In this document: in pieces, positions 13,916-20,601 of the stretch
Numbering within the stretch: position 1 is the first letter of the stretch
Layout: the number at the start of each line of letters is the position of its first letter
Origin: Betaproteobacteria bacterium UBA2293
GTDB taxonomy: Bacteria; Pseudomonadota; Gammaproteobacteria; Burkholderiales; Rhodocyclaceae
Reading direction: 5' to 3'
Length of the DNA stretch: 20,601 nt
NCBI GenBank assembly: GCA_002345845.1
Contig: DDWF01000127.1
Span: 1-20,601, forward strand
The notes under the pieces: model-generated
Databases searched by the model: none
Seen by the model: only the letters and a program-made list of their open reading frames with translations
Told to the model about the DNA's origin: nothing
Made by a program: the position numbers and the translations under genes

Positions 13916-15367
13916 TCAGTTTTCCTTGTCCTGGGGCAGTACGGTCGCTTTCCAGAAGTACCGTTTGAAGCCCCGCTGAGAGTCCGAATCCTTGATCCGG
14001 AAGACCATGCGCAACGGCACGCCGACCGCCAGTTCATCCGGTTCGCAATCGGTGAATTCCATCATTACCCGCGCCCCGCTGGCGAATTCGACATGGCCGA
14101 AAAGAAAAGGCGGACAGGGTTTGTACGACAGCCAGTCGCAGGTAAAGGAGCGCACCTTGGCCGCTTCGTCGAGCAGGACATGCGACTGCTGCGTATCGAC
14201 GGCCGTGCATTCCGGGTTGACGCAGACCCGCGATTTCGGGAACTGCACCGTGCCGCAGGCCGAGCACTTGCCGCCGGCGAAACGATTGACCATCTCCTCG
14301 CCGCGCCAGGCCGCGGAGAGCGCCGTCTTGTTGTCCATTTCGGCGCGCATGCCCCACTCCAGCGCCAACTGGTTGGTGAAGGAGAGATACTTGAAGTAGT
14401 TGCTTTCGACCCGGCCCTGCGTCAGCCACGGCGCCGGGGTTGCGGCCCTGCCCTGCCCGACCGTTTCGAGGACGATGACGTCGCAGCCGCTGCCGAACTG
14501 GACGAGCACGATCTTGCGGCCGGCCGGCGCGCTTTCCAGTTCGCGGGCCAGCATCAGCAGCGGATGGGCGGCGCCGGTATCGCCACAGGTTTCGAACAGC
14601 GTATCGGCAACCGCCTCCGGCCGGATGCCGGCCTTCTTCGCGACCACTTGATTGACCTTCATCAGCGCTGCCGGCATCAGGAAGGCGTCGACCTGATCGG
14701 CCTGCAGCCCGGCTTCGGCGAGCGCGCGGCGAATGACCGGCGGCACCAGCTTCAGGAAGCCCTCTTCGCGGACCCAGCGCTCTTCCCAGCCGTAATCGCC
14801 GTCACGCCCGGAGGCCCGGAAGTGATCGACAAAATCGATGGTTTCGCTGGCCGAGCCGCGCAGCACCGCAAGCGGCTCCCCGCGACCGACGGCGATGGCC
14901 GCCGCGCCATCACCGGCCAGCAGTTCGCCAGTACTGGCCGGCGTCGGAATGCGCCGCTCGCTGGCGACGATCAGCGACGTCGCCCCGCTATCACCACGCA
15001 GGGCACGCAGCAGTGCGGTCGAGCCGCAACGCAGGCTGCCGGCGGCATCCATGGACGAGAGCTGCGCGTCCAGGCCAAGGGCGGCGGCGAGCACCGAAGC
15101 ATTGAGCCGGTCGGCAAAGGGCAGCGTCGTCGAGGCCAGGGTCAGGTTGCCGACGCTGCCGACCGGGAAGCGACCGAGCACGCTGCGCCCGGCCTCGACC
15201 GCCATGGTCAGGACATCCTCGTCCCAATTGATCATCGACCGCGTGCCCTTGGCATTAGACTTCAGGCCCGGGGCCATCCAGCGGTGGGCCGCCGCAACGG
15301 CCGCCCGATCCAGGCGCAGGCGGGGCAGATAGCCCCCGACGCCAATGATTCCAAATCCTTGTTCCAT
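13916..15367 (-). CDS. HMG-CoA-synthase-like domain fused to a DUF35 zinc-ribbon/OB-fold domain
   Basis: This 483-residue protein has two parts. Residues 1 to about 305 are a thiolase-fold domain like archaeal HMG-CoA synthases: GFGIIGVGGYLPRLRL (4-19), the region around SLRCGSTALL (111-120), LLAGDGAAAIAV (149-160) and FGSGCDVIVLE (291-301). Residues about 320-480 form a DUF35 domain. A zinc ribbon (Cys368, Cys371, Cys382, Cys387; CX2C-X10-CX4C) precedes an OB-fold with FGHVEFASGARVMMEFTDC. By eye, all three HMG-CoA synthase catalytic positions are altered (see findings). The ATG at 15367 follows the OYE stop by 8 bases; its ribosome site is weak. The likely role is a partner that presents CoA substrates to the thiolase encoded next, or a new Claisen-type activity. 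Expected in the cytoplasm. Confidence 0.85.
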   Translation of the reverse strand: MEQGFGIIGVGGYLPRLRLDRAAVAAAHRWMAPGLKSNAKGTRSMINWDEDVLTMAVEAGRSVLGRFPVGSVGNLTLASTTLPFADRLNASVLAAALGLDAQLSSMDAAGSLRCGSTALLRALRGDSGATSLIVASERRIPTPASTGELLAGDGAAAIAVGRGEPLAVLRGSASETIDFVDHFRASGRDGDYGWEERWVREEGFLKLVPPVIRRALAEAGLQADQVDAFLMPAALMKVNQVVAKKAGIRPEAVADTLFETCGDTGAAHPLLMLARELESAPAGRKIVLVQFGSGCDVIVLETVGQGRAATPAPWLTQGRVESNYFKYLSFTNQLALEWGMRAEMDNKTALSAAWRGEEMVNRFAGGKCSACGTVQFPKSRVCVNPECTAVDTQQSHVLLDEAAKVRSFTCDWLSYKPCPPFLFGHVEFASGARVMMEFTDCEPDELAVGVPLRMVFRIKDSDSQRGFKRYFWKATVLPQDKEN

Positions 15368-15375
15368 ATATCTAG

Positions 15376-16479
15376 TCACTTCCCTAACGAAACGGATGGC
15401 CCCGACCAGTACTGCGGACTGCACAGCATGTACTGACTGGGGAAAGGCAGGTTGACGCCGAGCTGCCGGGCCGCCTTCAAGGCCCAGCGCGGGTCGTAGA
15501 GCATGGCGCGACCGATGGCCACGCCGTCAACATGGCCGGCGGCGACGGCTGCCTCGGCCATCGCCGGGTCATCGAGCAAGCCGACAACCCGGGTAAACAG
15601 ACCGGTCTGCGCCCTGACTTGGGCGGCAAACTCGACGAGATATCCCGGTGCCGCCGGAATCCTGACGCCTTCGGCAATGGCACCGGCCGAGATACAGACG
15701 AAATCAACGCCGGCGGCTTTCAGTGCCGCGCAGACAGCCAGCGTGTCGGTGAATTCGAGGCCGCCCTCATGCCAGTCGCGGCAATTGAGACGCACGCCCA
15801 GCGGCTTGTTCTCCGGCCAGGCAGCCCGCACCCTGGCGACGACTTCGAGCGGAAAACGCATCCGGTTGTCCAGCGAGCCGCCGAATTCATCGCTGCGCCG
15901 GTTGCTGACCGGCGACAGGAAACTGTGCAGTAGATAGCCATGCGCCATGTGCAGCTCAAGATAGTCGAGGCCGGCGTGCCCCGCCCGCCGCGCGGCCCGG
16001 GCGAAGGCTGCGGCAATGCGCTCCATGCCGGCATGGTCGAGCTCCTGCGGCATCGCGCGGTTCTTGCCGAAAGCGATCGGGGACGGCCCGACGATGTCCC
16101 AGCCGCCCTCATGACTGGCCAGGCCTTCGCCGCCCCGCCACGGCTCGTGACAGGAAGCCTTGCGCCCGCCGTGATTGAGTTGCAGGCCGAGCCTGACCGG
16201 ACTCAGTCGCCGCAGATAGCCCAGCAGTACCGTCAGGGCCAACGTCTGCTCGTCGTCATACAGACCCAGACAACCACGGGTGATACGGCCTTCCGGCAGG
16301 ACCGCCGTCGACTCGATGGTGATGGCTCCAGCACCACCTACCGCCAGCGCACCGAGATGCTGCCAGTGCCAGTCGCCGACCTTGCCGTCCACGCCGCTGT
16401 ACTGACACATCGGCGCGACGAAGACGCGATTGCTCAGGCGCATTGACTTGATCTGCAGGGGAGAAAACAGCGTGCTCAT
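15376..16479 (-). CDS. Old yellow enzyme family NADH:flavin oxidoreductase (YqjM-like)
   Basis: This 367-residue single-domain FMN TIM-barrel enzyme reduces activated C=C bonds (enones, possibly dienoyl-CoA). Class-defining residues are visible: Cys25 and Tyr27 in VAPMCQYSG match the FMN-tuning Cys and the Tyr of YqjM-type enzymes. His177 and His180 in LHMAHGYLLHSFLSP are the substrate-binding pair. FGGSLDNRMRFPLEV (199-213), GVRLNCRDW (228-236) and VAIGRAMLYDP (320-330) complete the FMN site. It lacks the C-terminal iron-sulfur/FAD half of FadH-type dienoyl-CoA reductases. The ATG at 16479 has only a weak CGGA ribosome site. It is the first gene of the five-gene leftward operon and is divergent from the SDR gene. 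Confidence 0.9.
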   Translation of the reverse strand: MSTLFSPLQIKSMRLSNRVFVAPMCQYSGVDGKVGDWHWQHLGALAVGGAGAITIESTAVLPEGRITRGCLGLYDDEQTLALTVLLGYLRRLSPVRLGLQLNHGGRKASCHEPWRGGEGLASHEGGWDIVGPSPIAFGKNRAMPQELDHAGMERIAAAFARAARRAGHAGLDYLELHMAHGYLLHSFLSPVSNRRSDEFGGSLDNRMRFPLEVVARVRAAWPENKPLGVRLNCRDWHEGGLEFTDTLAVCAALKAAGVDFVCISAGAIAEGVRIPAAPGYLVEFAAQVRAQTGLFTRVVGLLDDPAMAEAAVAAGHVDGVAIGRAMLYDPRWALKAARQLGVNLPFPSQYMLCSPQYWSGPSVSLGK

Positions 16480-16720
16480 GCGAATCCGTTATCGAGGTTT
16501 CTCACGTTGATCGGCATCCCGGACAAATCCGGTCACTTGGTATGCTTGCGTACAGTACGTTAACACCGTAACATAGTCAACGTGATTTGCCGCCGCCATC
16601 AAGGTGTTTCCCTCGCTCTATCGGGATATCGCCAACTGGCACTGGCCAGATGGGGCACATTCGCATTCACCGATTCATATTGGCGCATATCAATAGACGC
16701 ATCAACGAGAGGAAGACTCC
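16480..16720. promoter_or_regulatory. Divergent promoter/operator region between the OYE and SDR operons
   Basis: This 241-base spacer must drive both operons. It holds the palindrome CGTACaGTACG (16549-16559), the stem CCGGA/TCCGG (16519-16532) and a 9-bp inverted pair TCACGTTGA (16502-16510) / TCAACGTGA (16577-16585). A weak rightward promoter can be drawn as TTGCGT-17-TAACAT (16546-16574). A weak leftward one is TTGACT (minus strand, 16580-16575) with TACTGT 17 bases on. The two overlap each other and the palindrome, as expected for co-regulated divergent operons. The SDR ribosome site, AGGAAG (16710-16715), is strong. Box assignments are tentative. Confidence 0.45.
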
Positions 16721-17650
16721 ATGAGCACACAAGGCAAATCGCAACTTCTCGCCGGCAAGGTCGCCCTGGTGACCGGCGCCGGTCGCGGCGTCGGTCGCGG
16801 CATCGCGTTGGAACTGGCAGCCGCCGGCGCCCGGGTCGTCGTCAACGACGTCGGCACCTCGCCGACTGGCGAAGGCTGCGATCTCTCGCCGGCTAATGAG
16901 GTGGTCGCCGAAATCCGGCGCAATGGCGGCGAGGCGGTGGCCGACTCGAACTCGGTCGCCGACTGGGACCAGGCCCATGCCATGGTGCAGACGGCGATCG
17001 ATGCCTTCGGTCGCATCGATATCGTCATCAATAACGCCGGCATCCTGCGCGACACGATCTTCCATCGCATGACCAAGGAAGACTTCGACTCCGTCATCAA
17101 CGTCAATCTCGCCGGCGTCTTCTATGTCAGCCGGGCCGCAGCGCCGCACTTCAAGGCCCAGAACAGCGGCTGCTTCGTGCATATCACCTCGAGTTCGGGA
17201 CTGGTCGGCAATTTCGGCCAGGCCAACTACTGCGCCGCCAAGCTCGGTGTCGTCGCCTTGTCCAAGGCCATCGCCATGGACATGCAGCGCTTCAACATCC
17301 GCTCCAACGCCGTCGCCCCCTGGGCCTGGACCCGGATGGTGAGCACCATCCCGGCCGAGACCGAGGCCGAGAAAAGGCGCGTGGAAGGCCTGCAGAAGCT
17401 GATCCCGGAAAAAATCGCCCCGTTCATCGCCGCCCTTGCCAGCGATCAGGCGGCCGAGGTCAACGGCCAGGTATTCGGCGTGCGCAACAACGAGATCTAC
17501 CTATTCTCGCAATCCCGCCCGATCCGCACCGCCCACACCGCCGACGGCTGGACGCCGGAAACGGTCATCGAACGGGTCTTCCCGATGTTCAAGAACGACT
17601 TCTATCCCCTGCATCGCTCCGGCGATGTGTTCACCTGGGACCCGGTGTAG
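16721..17650 (+). CDS. SDR family oxidoreductase, MFE-2-like (3-hydroxyacyl-CoA or hydroxysteroid dehydrogenase type)
   Basis: This 309-residue short-chain dehydrogenase has the Rossmann motif TGAGRGVGRG (18-27, G-x3-G-x-G), Asp43 after beta-2 (VVVNDVG) favouring NAD, INNAG (103-107), the catalytic serine region ITSSSG (155-160), and Tyr170 with Lys174 in YCAAK. The VVVNDVG strand and the long insertion after it resemble the 3-hydroxyacyl-CoA dehydrogenase domain of peroxisomal MFE-2 and related bacterial beta-hydroxyacyl-CoA/hydroxysteroid dehydrogenases. A C-terminal extension of about 50 residues goes beyond the usual 250-residue SDR core. The start is fixed by AGGAAG five bases before the ATG. 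It leads the rightward operon and probably supplies the 3-ketoacyl-CoA for the thiolase encoded on the opposite strand. Confidence 0.9.
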   Translation: MSTQGKSQLLAGKVALVTGAGRGVGRGIALELAAAGARVVVNDVGTSPTGEGCDLSPANEVVAEIRRNGGEAVADSNSVADWDQAHAMVQTAIDAFGRIDIVINNAGILRDTIFHRMTKEDFDSVINVNLAGVFYVSRAAAPHFKAQNSGCFVHITSSSGLVGNFGQANYCAAKLGVVALSKAIAMDMQRFNIRSNAVAPWAWTRMVSTIPAETEAEKRRVEGLQKLIPEKIAPFIAALASDQAAEVNGQVFGVRNNEIYLFSQSRPIRTAHTADGWTPETVIERVFPMFKNDFYPLHRSGDVFTWDPV

Positions 17651-17667
17651 GTTCGGCGGCGCATCCG

Positions 17668-18456
17668 ATGTCCGCCACCACGCCGTTGCTGCAGGGCGCG
17701 CCGAACTTTCGCGACTTTGGCGGCTACCGGGGAACGGACGGCCGCGTGGTCCGCGGCGGCCGCCTGTTTCGCTCCGAGGCCCTGGCCCGACTCACCGATG
17801 CCGACCTGCAGCAGGTGGCCGGTCTGGATATCCGGCTGCTCTACGACCTGCGCGCCGCCGACGAGCGGGCACGCGAACCGAATCGCTGGCCGGCGTCGCT
17901 GGCCACCGAAGCGGTGGCCGGACTCGAATCGGATGAACTGGCGGCAGTGCGCTTTTCCGGCTGGCGCCAGCGCCTCGGCGACCCGAGCTTCGATGCCGCC
18001 GCCGCCCGCCAGTGGATCCTGCATGCCTACGGCGGAATGCCGGCGCTGTTTGCCGGCCTCATCGCCACGCTGTTGCTCCGCCTCGGCGCGCCTGCCGCCC
18101 CGGCCACCCTGATCCATTGCACGGCCGGCAAGGATCGCACCGGCTTTGTCTGCGCACTGCTGCTGGCTGCCCTCGGCGTCCATCGCGACGACATCTTCAC
18201 CAACTACCTACTGACGCGCAAGCGTCGCCCGCCGGAGGACTTGCTGAAGGTGCTGCTCGGTGACGAGCTGGATCACCAATCTGCCGCGACCCGCGCCGCC
18301 CTGATGGTCATGGCCGACGTCCGTGAAGACTATCTGGGCACGGCGCTGTCACGCATCGATGCGGATTACGGTGGTATCGAACGCTACCTCACCGCGGCCT
18401 GCCAATTGGACGAGCAACGACGCGACAAACTTTTCGCCGCCCTGCTTGCCGGCTGA
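17668..18456 (+). CDS. Tyrosine/lipid phosphatase, MptpB-like (Y_phosphatase3)
   Basis: This 262-residue protein carries the phosphatase P-loop HCTAGKDRTG (150-159), with Cys151 as nucleophile and Arg157 binding phosphate. NFRDFGGY (13-20) and GRLFRSEAL (31-39) are the N-terminal signature of this family. The GKDRTG form of the loop is typical of the group containing mycobacterial PtpB, which acts on phosphotyrosine, phosphoserine/threonine or phosphoinositides. No signal peptide is visible, so it is probably cytoplasmic. It starts 17 bases after the SDR stop; the ribosome site is poor, so translation may depend on coupling. Its link to the catabolic genes is not explained by any known pathway I can name. 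Confidence 0.88.
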   Translation: MSATTPLLQGAPNFRDFGGYRGTDGRVVRGGRLFRSEALARLTDADLQQVAGLDIRLLYDLRAADERAREPNRWPASLATEAVAGLESDELAAVRFSGWRQRLGDPSFDAAAARQWILHAYGGMPALFAGLIATLLLRLGAPAAPATLIHCTAGKDRTGFVCALLLAALGVHRDDIFTNYLLTRKRRPPEDLLKVLLGDELDHQSAATRAALMVMADVREDYLGTALSRIDADYGGIERYLTAACQLDEQRRDKLFAALLAG

Positions 18457-18502
18457 GCCGGCGGCGGCGCCACGACCCGCATCCCGATACGGAGAAGCAT
18501 CG

Positions 18503-19213
18503 ATGAATCGCAAGAAAAAACCGCTGCCCCCGGGGCAGTTCGTCTATCCCAGCTTCGATCGCTTTGGACTTGGTCTGTTCGCCAAGCGCTTCCCGAACCA
18601 ACCGGAGCGCATCGAACTGAGCATCGGCGGAGATGTCGAGTCGCCGCTGACCGTCTCCGGCGAGCTAAGCAGCTTGCCGCGCGTCGAGCAGGTTTCCGAC
18701 TTCCACTGCGTCACAACCTGGTCCTGCCTGGATGTCCGCTGGAGCGGTGTACGCTTCTCGGATTTCTACGAGCAGATCGTCGCGCCGCGCGTCAAGCCGC
18801 AGGATGGCGCGACCTTCGTAGTCTTTCGCGGCCAGGACGGCTACGCCTGCAGCATGCAGTTGGCCGACCTGCTGGCGCCGGACGTATTGCTGGCCGATAC
18901 CGTCGACGGCCACGACCTGGGCATCGAGCACGGCGCCCCGTTGCGTCTGGTCGCCCCGGCCCACTATGGCTACAAGAACGTCAAGCACATCGCCGCCATT
19001 GAATTCTGGCGGGACCGCCGCTACTACCGTTTCCCTTTTCCCTACCCCCAACTGATGGATCATCCGCGCGGTCGGGTGGCCTTCGAAGAACGCGCCCGCT
19101 ATCTGCCGATATGGCTGGTCCGCCTGGTTTATCGCGCCCTGATGCCGGGCGCCCGCAGCAAGATGCGCAAGGCTTTGCTGGCCTATCGCAGCCGAGGCGG
19201 CAGCCGGGCCTGA
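18503..19213 (+). CDS. Sulfite-oxidase-like molybdopterin-binding protein, no export signal
   Basis: This 236-residue protein matches the molybdopterin domain of the sulfite oxidase/YedY (MsrP) family. IELSIGGDVESPLTVS is the usual start of the domain, and VSDFHCVTTWSC places the molybdenum-ligand cysteine at Cys69. WSGVRFSDFYEQI and HGAPLRLVAPAHYGYKNVKHI are further family segments. Unlike YedY, it has no Tat (twin-arginine) leader: the N-terminus is MNRKKKPLPPGQFVYP. It also lacks a heme or dimerisation domain. A cytoplasmic oxidoreductase of unknown substrate is therefore likely. The ATG at 18503 is preceded by GGAGA; a longer open frame to 18323 overlaps the phosphatase gene and is rejected. 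Confidence 0.85.
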   Translation: MNRKKKPLPPGQFVYPSFDRFGLGLFAKRFPNQPERIELSIGGDVESPLTVSGELSSLPRVEQVSDFHCVTTWSCLDVRWSGVRFSDFYEQIVAPRVKPQDGATFVVFRGQDGYACSMQLADLLAPDVLLADTVDGHDLGIEHGAPLRLVAPAHYGYKNVKHIAAIEFWRDRRYYRFPFPYPQLMDHPRGRVAFEERARYLPIWLVRLVYRALMPGARSKMRKALLAYRSRGGSRA

Positions 19214-19257
19214 GCCGGCCATCCGCGCAACTCATCTTCCCACGACAAAGGACCATC

Positions 19258-20508
19258 ATGCGCGCTGCCGCACTGACCAAGTTAATCCTGCTCCCGGCAA
19301 TCCTCGCCCCGGGGTTGGCTCTGGCCACCAACGGCTACTTCTCCCATGGCTTCGGCATCAAATCGCAGGGCATGGCCGGAGCCGGCATCGCCCTACCCCA
19401 GGACGGACTTGCGGCGGCGATCAATCCGGCGGGAACGGTTTTCGTCGGCAACCGGGTCGACTTGGGGATGGTTCTGGTTCGGCCGCAACGCAGCGCTGAA
19501 ATCAGCGGCAATCTGGCCGGCATGAACGGCGACTACGCCGGCAACGACACGCGGAATTTCCTGGTCCCGGAGATCGGCTACGTCGAACAACTGAGCCCGC
19601 GTCTGACCGCCGGGGTCGCCGTCTATGGCAATGGCGGGCTCAACACCGATTATGGGAACAATCCTTTCCGCGCCCTCGGGGCGACCGGCGCCGCTGGCGT
19701 CAACCTCGAACAACTGTTCATCTCGCCCTCGCTGGCCTGGAAGCTGGCCGACGAGCACGCCATCGGCCTGGCGCTCAATATCGCCTACCAGCGCTTCGAG
19801 GTGGAGGGCATCGCCCCCTTTGCGGCGGCCTCGTCCTCACCGGGCAATTTCACCAATCGCGGGGTCGATAGCGCCCTCGGCTGGGGCATTCGCCTCGGCT
19901 ATACCGGCAAGCTGAGCGACAACCTGACCCTGGGCCTGACCTGGGCCTCGAAGACGCGCAGCGGCGAGCTGGACAAATACAAGGGCCTGTTCGCCGAACA
20001 CGGCGGCTTCGACATCCCAGCCAACTACGGCCTCGGTCTGTCCTGGGCGGCGACCCCGGCGCTAACGCTGGTCGCCGACGTCAAGCGCATCGAATACGGC
20101 GACGTCAAGGCGCTCGCCAACCCGATCGGCAACTTGTTCGCCGGCCATGCCTTCGGCAGCACAAACGGCCCGGGGATGGGATGGCGGGACATTACGGCGG
20201 TCAAGCTAGGCATCCAGTACCGGCTCGCCGAGTGGACCCTGCGCGCCGGCTACAGCCACTCCTCGCAACCGGTTCCCAGCGACCAAACCTTGCTCAACAT
20301 CCTGACCCCCAGCGTCGTCAAGGACCATGTCAGCGTGGGCGCTACCTGGCAGTCGAGCCGGAGCGGCGAGTTAAGCCTGGCCTACACCTATGCCCTGAAG
20401 AACACCGTGCACGGCCGCAATTCCATTCCCGGCGCCTACGGCGGTGGCGAGGCCGATCTCACCCTGAAAGGCGACATCATCGGCATCGCCTACGGCTGGA
20501 AGTTCTGA
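19258..20508 (+). CDS. FadL-family outer-membrane transporter of hydrophobic compounds
   Basis: This 416-residue protein has a signal peptide cleaved at ALA|TNG (after residue 23). The mature N-terminus, TNGYFSHGFG, then SQGMAGAGIALPQDGLAAAINPAG, is the FadL/TodX pattern that forms the hatch region of the barrel. Alternating strands and a C-terminal GIAYGWKF, ending in Phe, indicate a BAM-inserted barrel. FadL proteins let fatty acids, aromatic hydrocarbons or similar compounds diffuse laterally through the outer membrane. The ATG at 19258 has AAAGGA five bases upstream and sits 44 bases after the molybdopterin gene; the longer frame to 19111 overlaps that gene. As last gene of the rightward operon it probably imports the substrate of the pathway. 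Confidence 0.92.
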   Translation: MRAAALTKLILLPAILAPGLALATNGYFSHGFGIKSQGMAGAGIALPQDGLAAAINPAGTVFVGNRVDLGMVLVRPQRSAEISGNLAGMNGDYAGNDTRNFLVPEIGYVEQLSPRLTAGVAVYGNGGLNTDYGNNPFRALGATGAAGVNLEQLFISPSLAWKLADEHAIGLALNIAYQRFEVEGIAPFAAASSSPGNFTNRGVDSALGWGIRLGYTGKLSDNLTLGLTWASKTRSGELDKYKGLFAEHGGFDIPANYGLGLSWAATPALTLVADVKRIEYGDVKALANPIGNLFAGHAFGSTNGPGMGWRDITAVKLGIQYRLAEWTLRAGYSHSSQPVPSDQTLLNILTPSVVKDHVSVGATWQSSRSGELSLAYTYALKNTVHGRNSIPGAYGGGEADLTLKGDIIGIAYGWKF

Positions 20509-20511
20509 ATA

Positions 20512-20528
20512 CCGGCCTCCGGGGCCGG
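20512..20528. terminator. GC-rich stem-loop after the FadL gene
   Basis: CCGGCC (20512-20517) pairs with GGCCGG (20523-20528) around 5 bases, three bases after the FadL stop codon. It lies between FadL and a possible convergent gene, so it could end transcription from both sides. No clear T-tract follows it. Confidence 0.45.
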
Positions 20529-20562
20529 CCGCAGCCCGCCCCGGAACCAGACAAACACCTCT

Positions 20563-20601
20563 TCAACCCAAGGTGTTCAGCAACTCCGGAACCGCCTCGA
20601 A
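20563..20601 (-). CDS. Possible C-terminal end of a convergent gene (rest outside window)
   Basis: On the minus strand the last bases of the window read FEAVPELLNTLG followed by a TGA at 20565-20563. The helix-like ending and the hairpin between it and FadL suit the 3' end of a real gene, but twelve codons are too few to identify a family. Confidence 0.35.
   Translation of the reverse strand, partial: FEAVPELLNTLG

Noticed and set aside
12757..13968. A 403-codon plus-strand frame opposite the thiolase gene
   Set aside because: Shadow of the thiolase reading frame; no family resemblance seen.
13679..15436. A 585-codon open frame on the plus strand opposite the HMGS-DUF35 gene
   Set aside because: It is antisense to a gene with clear family motifs, its translation shows no recognisable domain, and long antisense frames are common in GC-rich DNA with strong third-position bias.
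20555..20580. AACACCT / AGGTGTT inverted repeat near the right edge
   Set aside because: It overlaps the possible end of the convergent gene and has no T-tract; a chance 7-bp match is plausible.
1..20601. Mobile elements, CRISPR arrays, tRNA or rRNA genes
   Set aside because: No transposase or integrase motif, no regularly spaced repeats, and no cloverleaf or rRNA-like sequence noticed on reading both strands.

Overview
The window is GC-rich, densely coded proteobacterial DNA. The outer-membrane and exporter gene set (DUF1302, DUF1329, YCF48-like, RND), the CoA-thioester catabolic genes and the codon use fit a betaproteobacterium, perhaps a Rhodocyclaceae relative. That taxonomic call is inference from gene content only. 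I see no rRNA, tRNA, CRISPR array or insertion sequence, and no gene-free stretch longer than about 300 bases.

Left edge (1-428): the 3' end of a rightward 3-hydroxyacyl-CoA dehydrogenase / FadB-like gene, then a dispersed-repeat-like pair of hairpins where it converges on the next operon. Left block (429-7238, leftward): DUF1302 beta-barrel, DUF1329 periplasmic protein, a YCF48-like Asp-box propeller and an RND/MMPL exporter. Together these look like an envelope-spanning system for a hydrophobic compound.

Middle block (7403-9948, leftward): MaoC hydratase, HpcH/CitE-type CoA-ester lyase and acyl-CoA dehydrogenase. The first two overlap by ATGA. A good sigma70-like promoter and nested inverted repeats lie upstream (9980-10057). 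The gene set resembles itaconate/citramalyl-CoA or leucine-type degradation modules.

Right-middle block (10175-16479, leftward): old-yellow-enzyme oxidoreductase, a fusion of an HMG-CoA-synthase-like domain with a DUF35 zinc-ribbon/OB domain, an SCP2-type thiolase, an acetyl-CoA hydrolase/transferase-family protein and a lone branched-chain-amino-acid-type binding protein. The most unusual gene is the HMGS-DUF35 fusion. By eye it lacks all three HMG-CoA synthase catalytic residues, and it lies one base upstream of the thiolase.

Right block (16721-20508, rightward, divergent from the previous block): SDR dehydrogenase, a MptpB-type tyrosine/lipid phosphatase, a small sulfite-oxidase-like molybdopterin protein with no export signal, and a FadL-type outer-membrane transporter. 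A few codons of a convergent gene may enter at the right edge.

Read together: FadL brings in a hydrophobic acid or related compound. OYE, SDR, acyl-CoA dehydrogenase, MaoC, thiolase and lyase degrade its CoA thioester. The RND/DUF1302/DUF1329/YCF48 set handles the substrate or an intermediate at the envelope. A terpenoid, alicyclic or steroid-like substrate would fit, but the sequence does not identify it.
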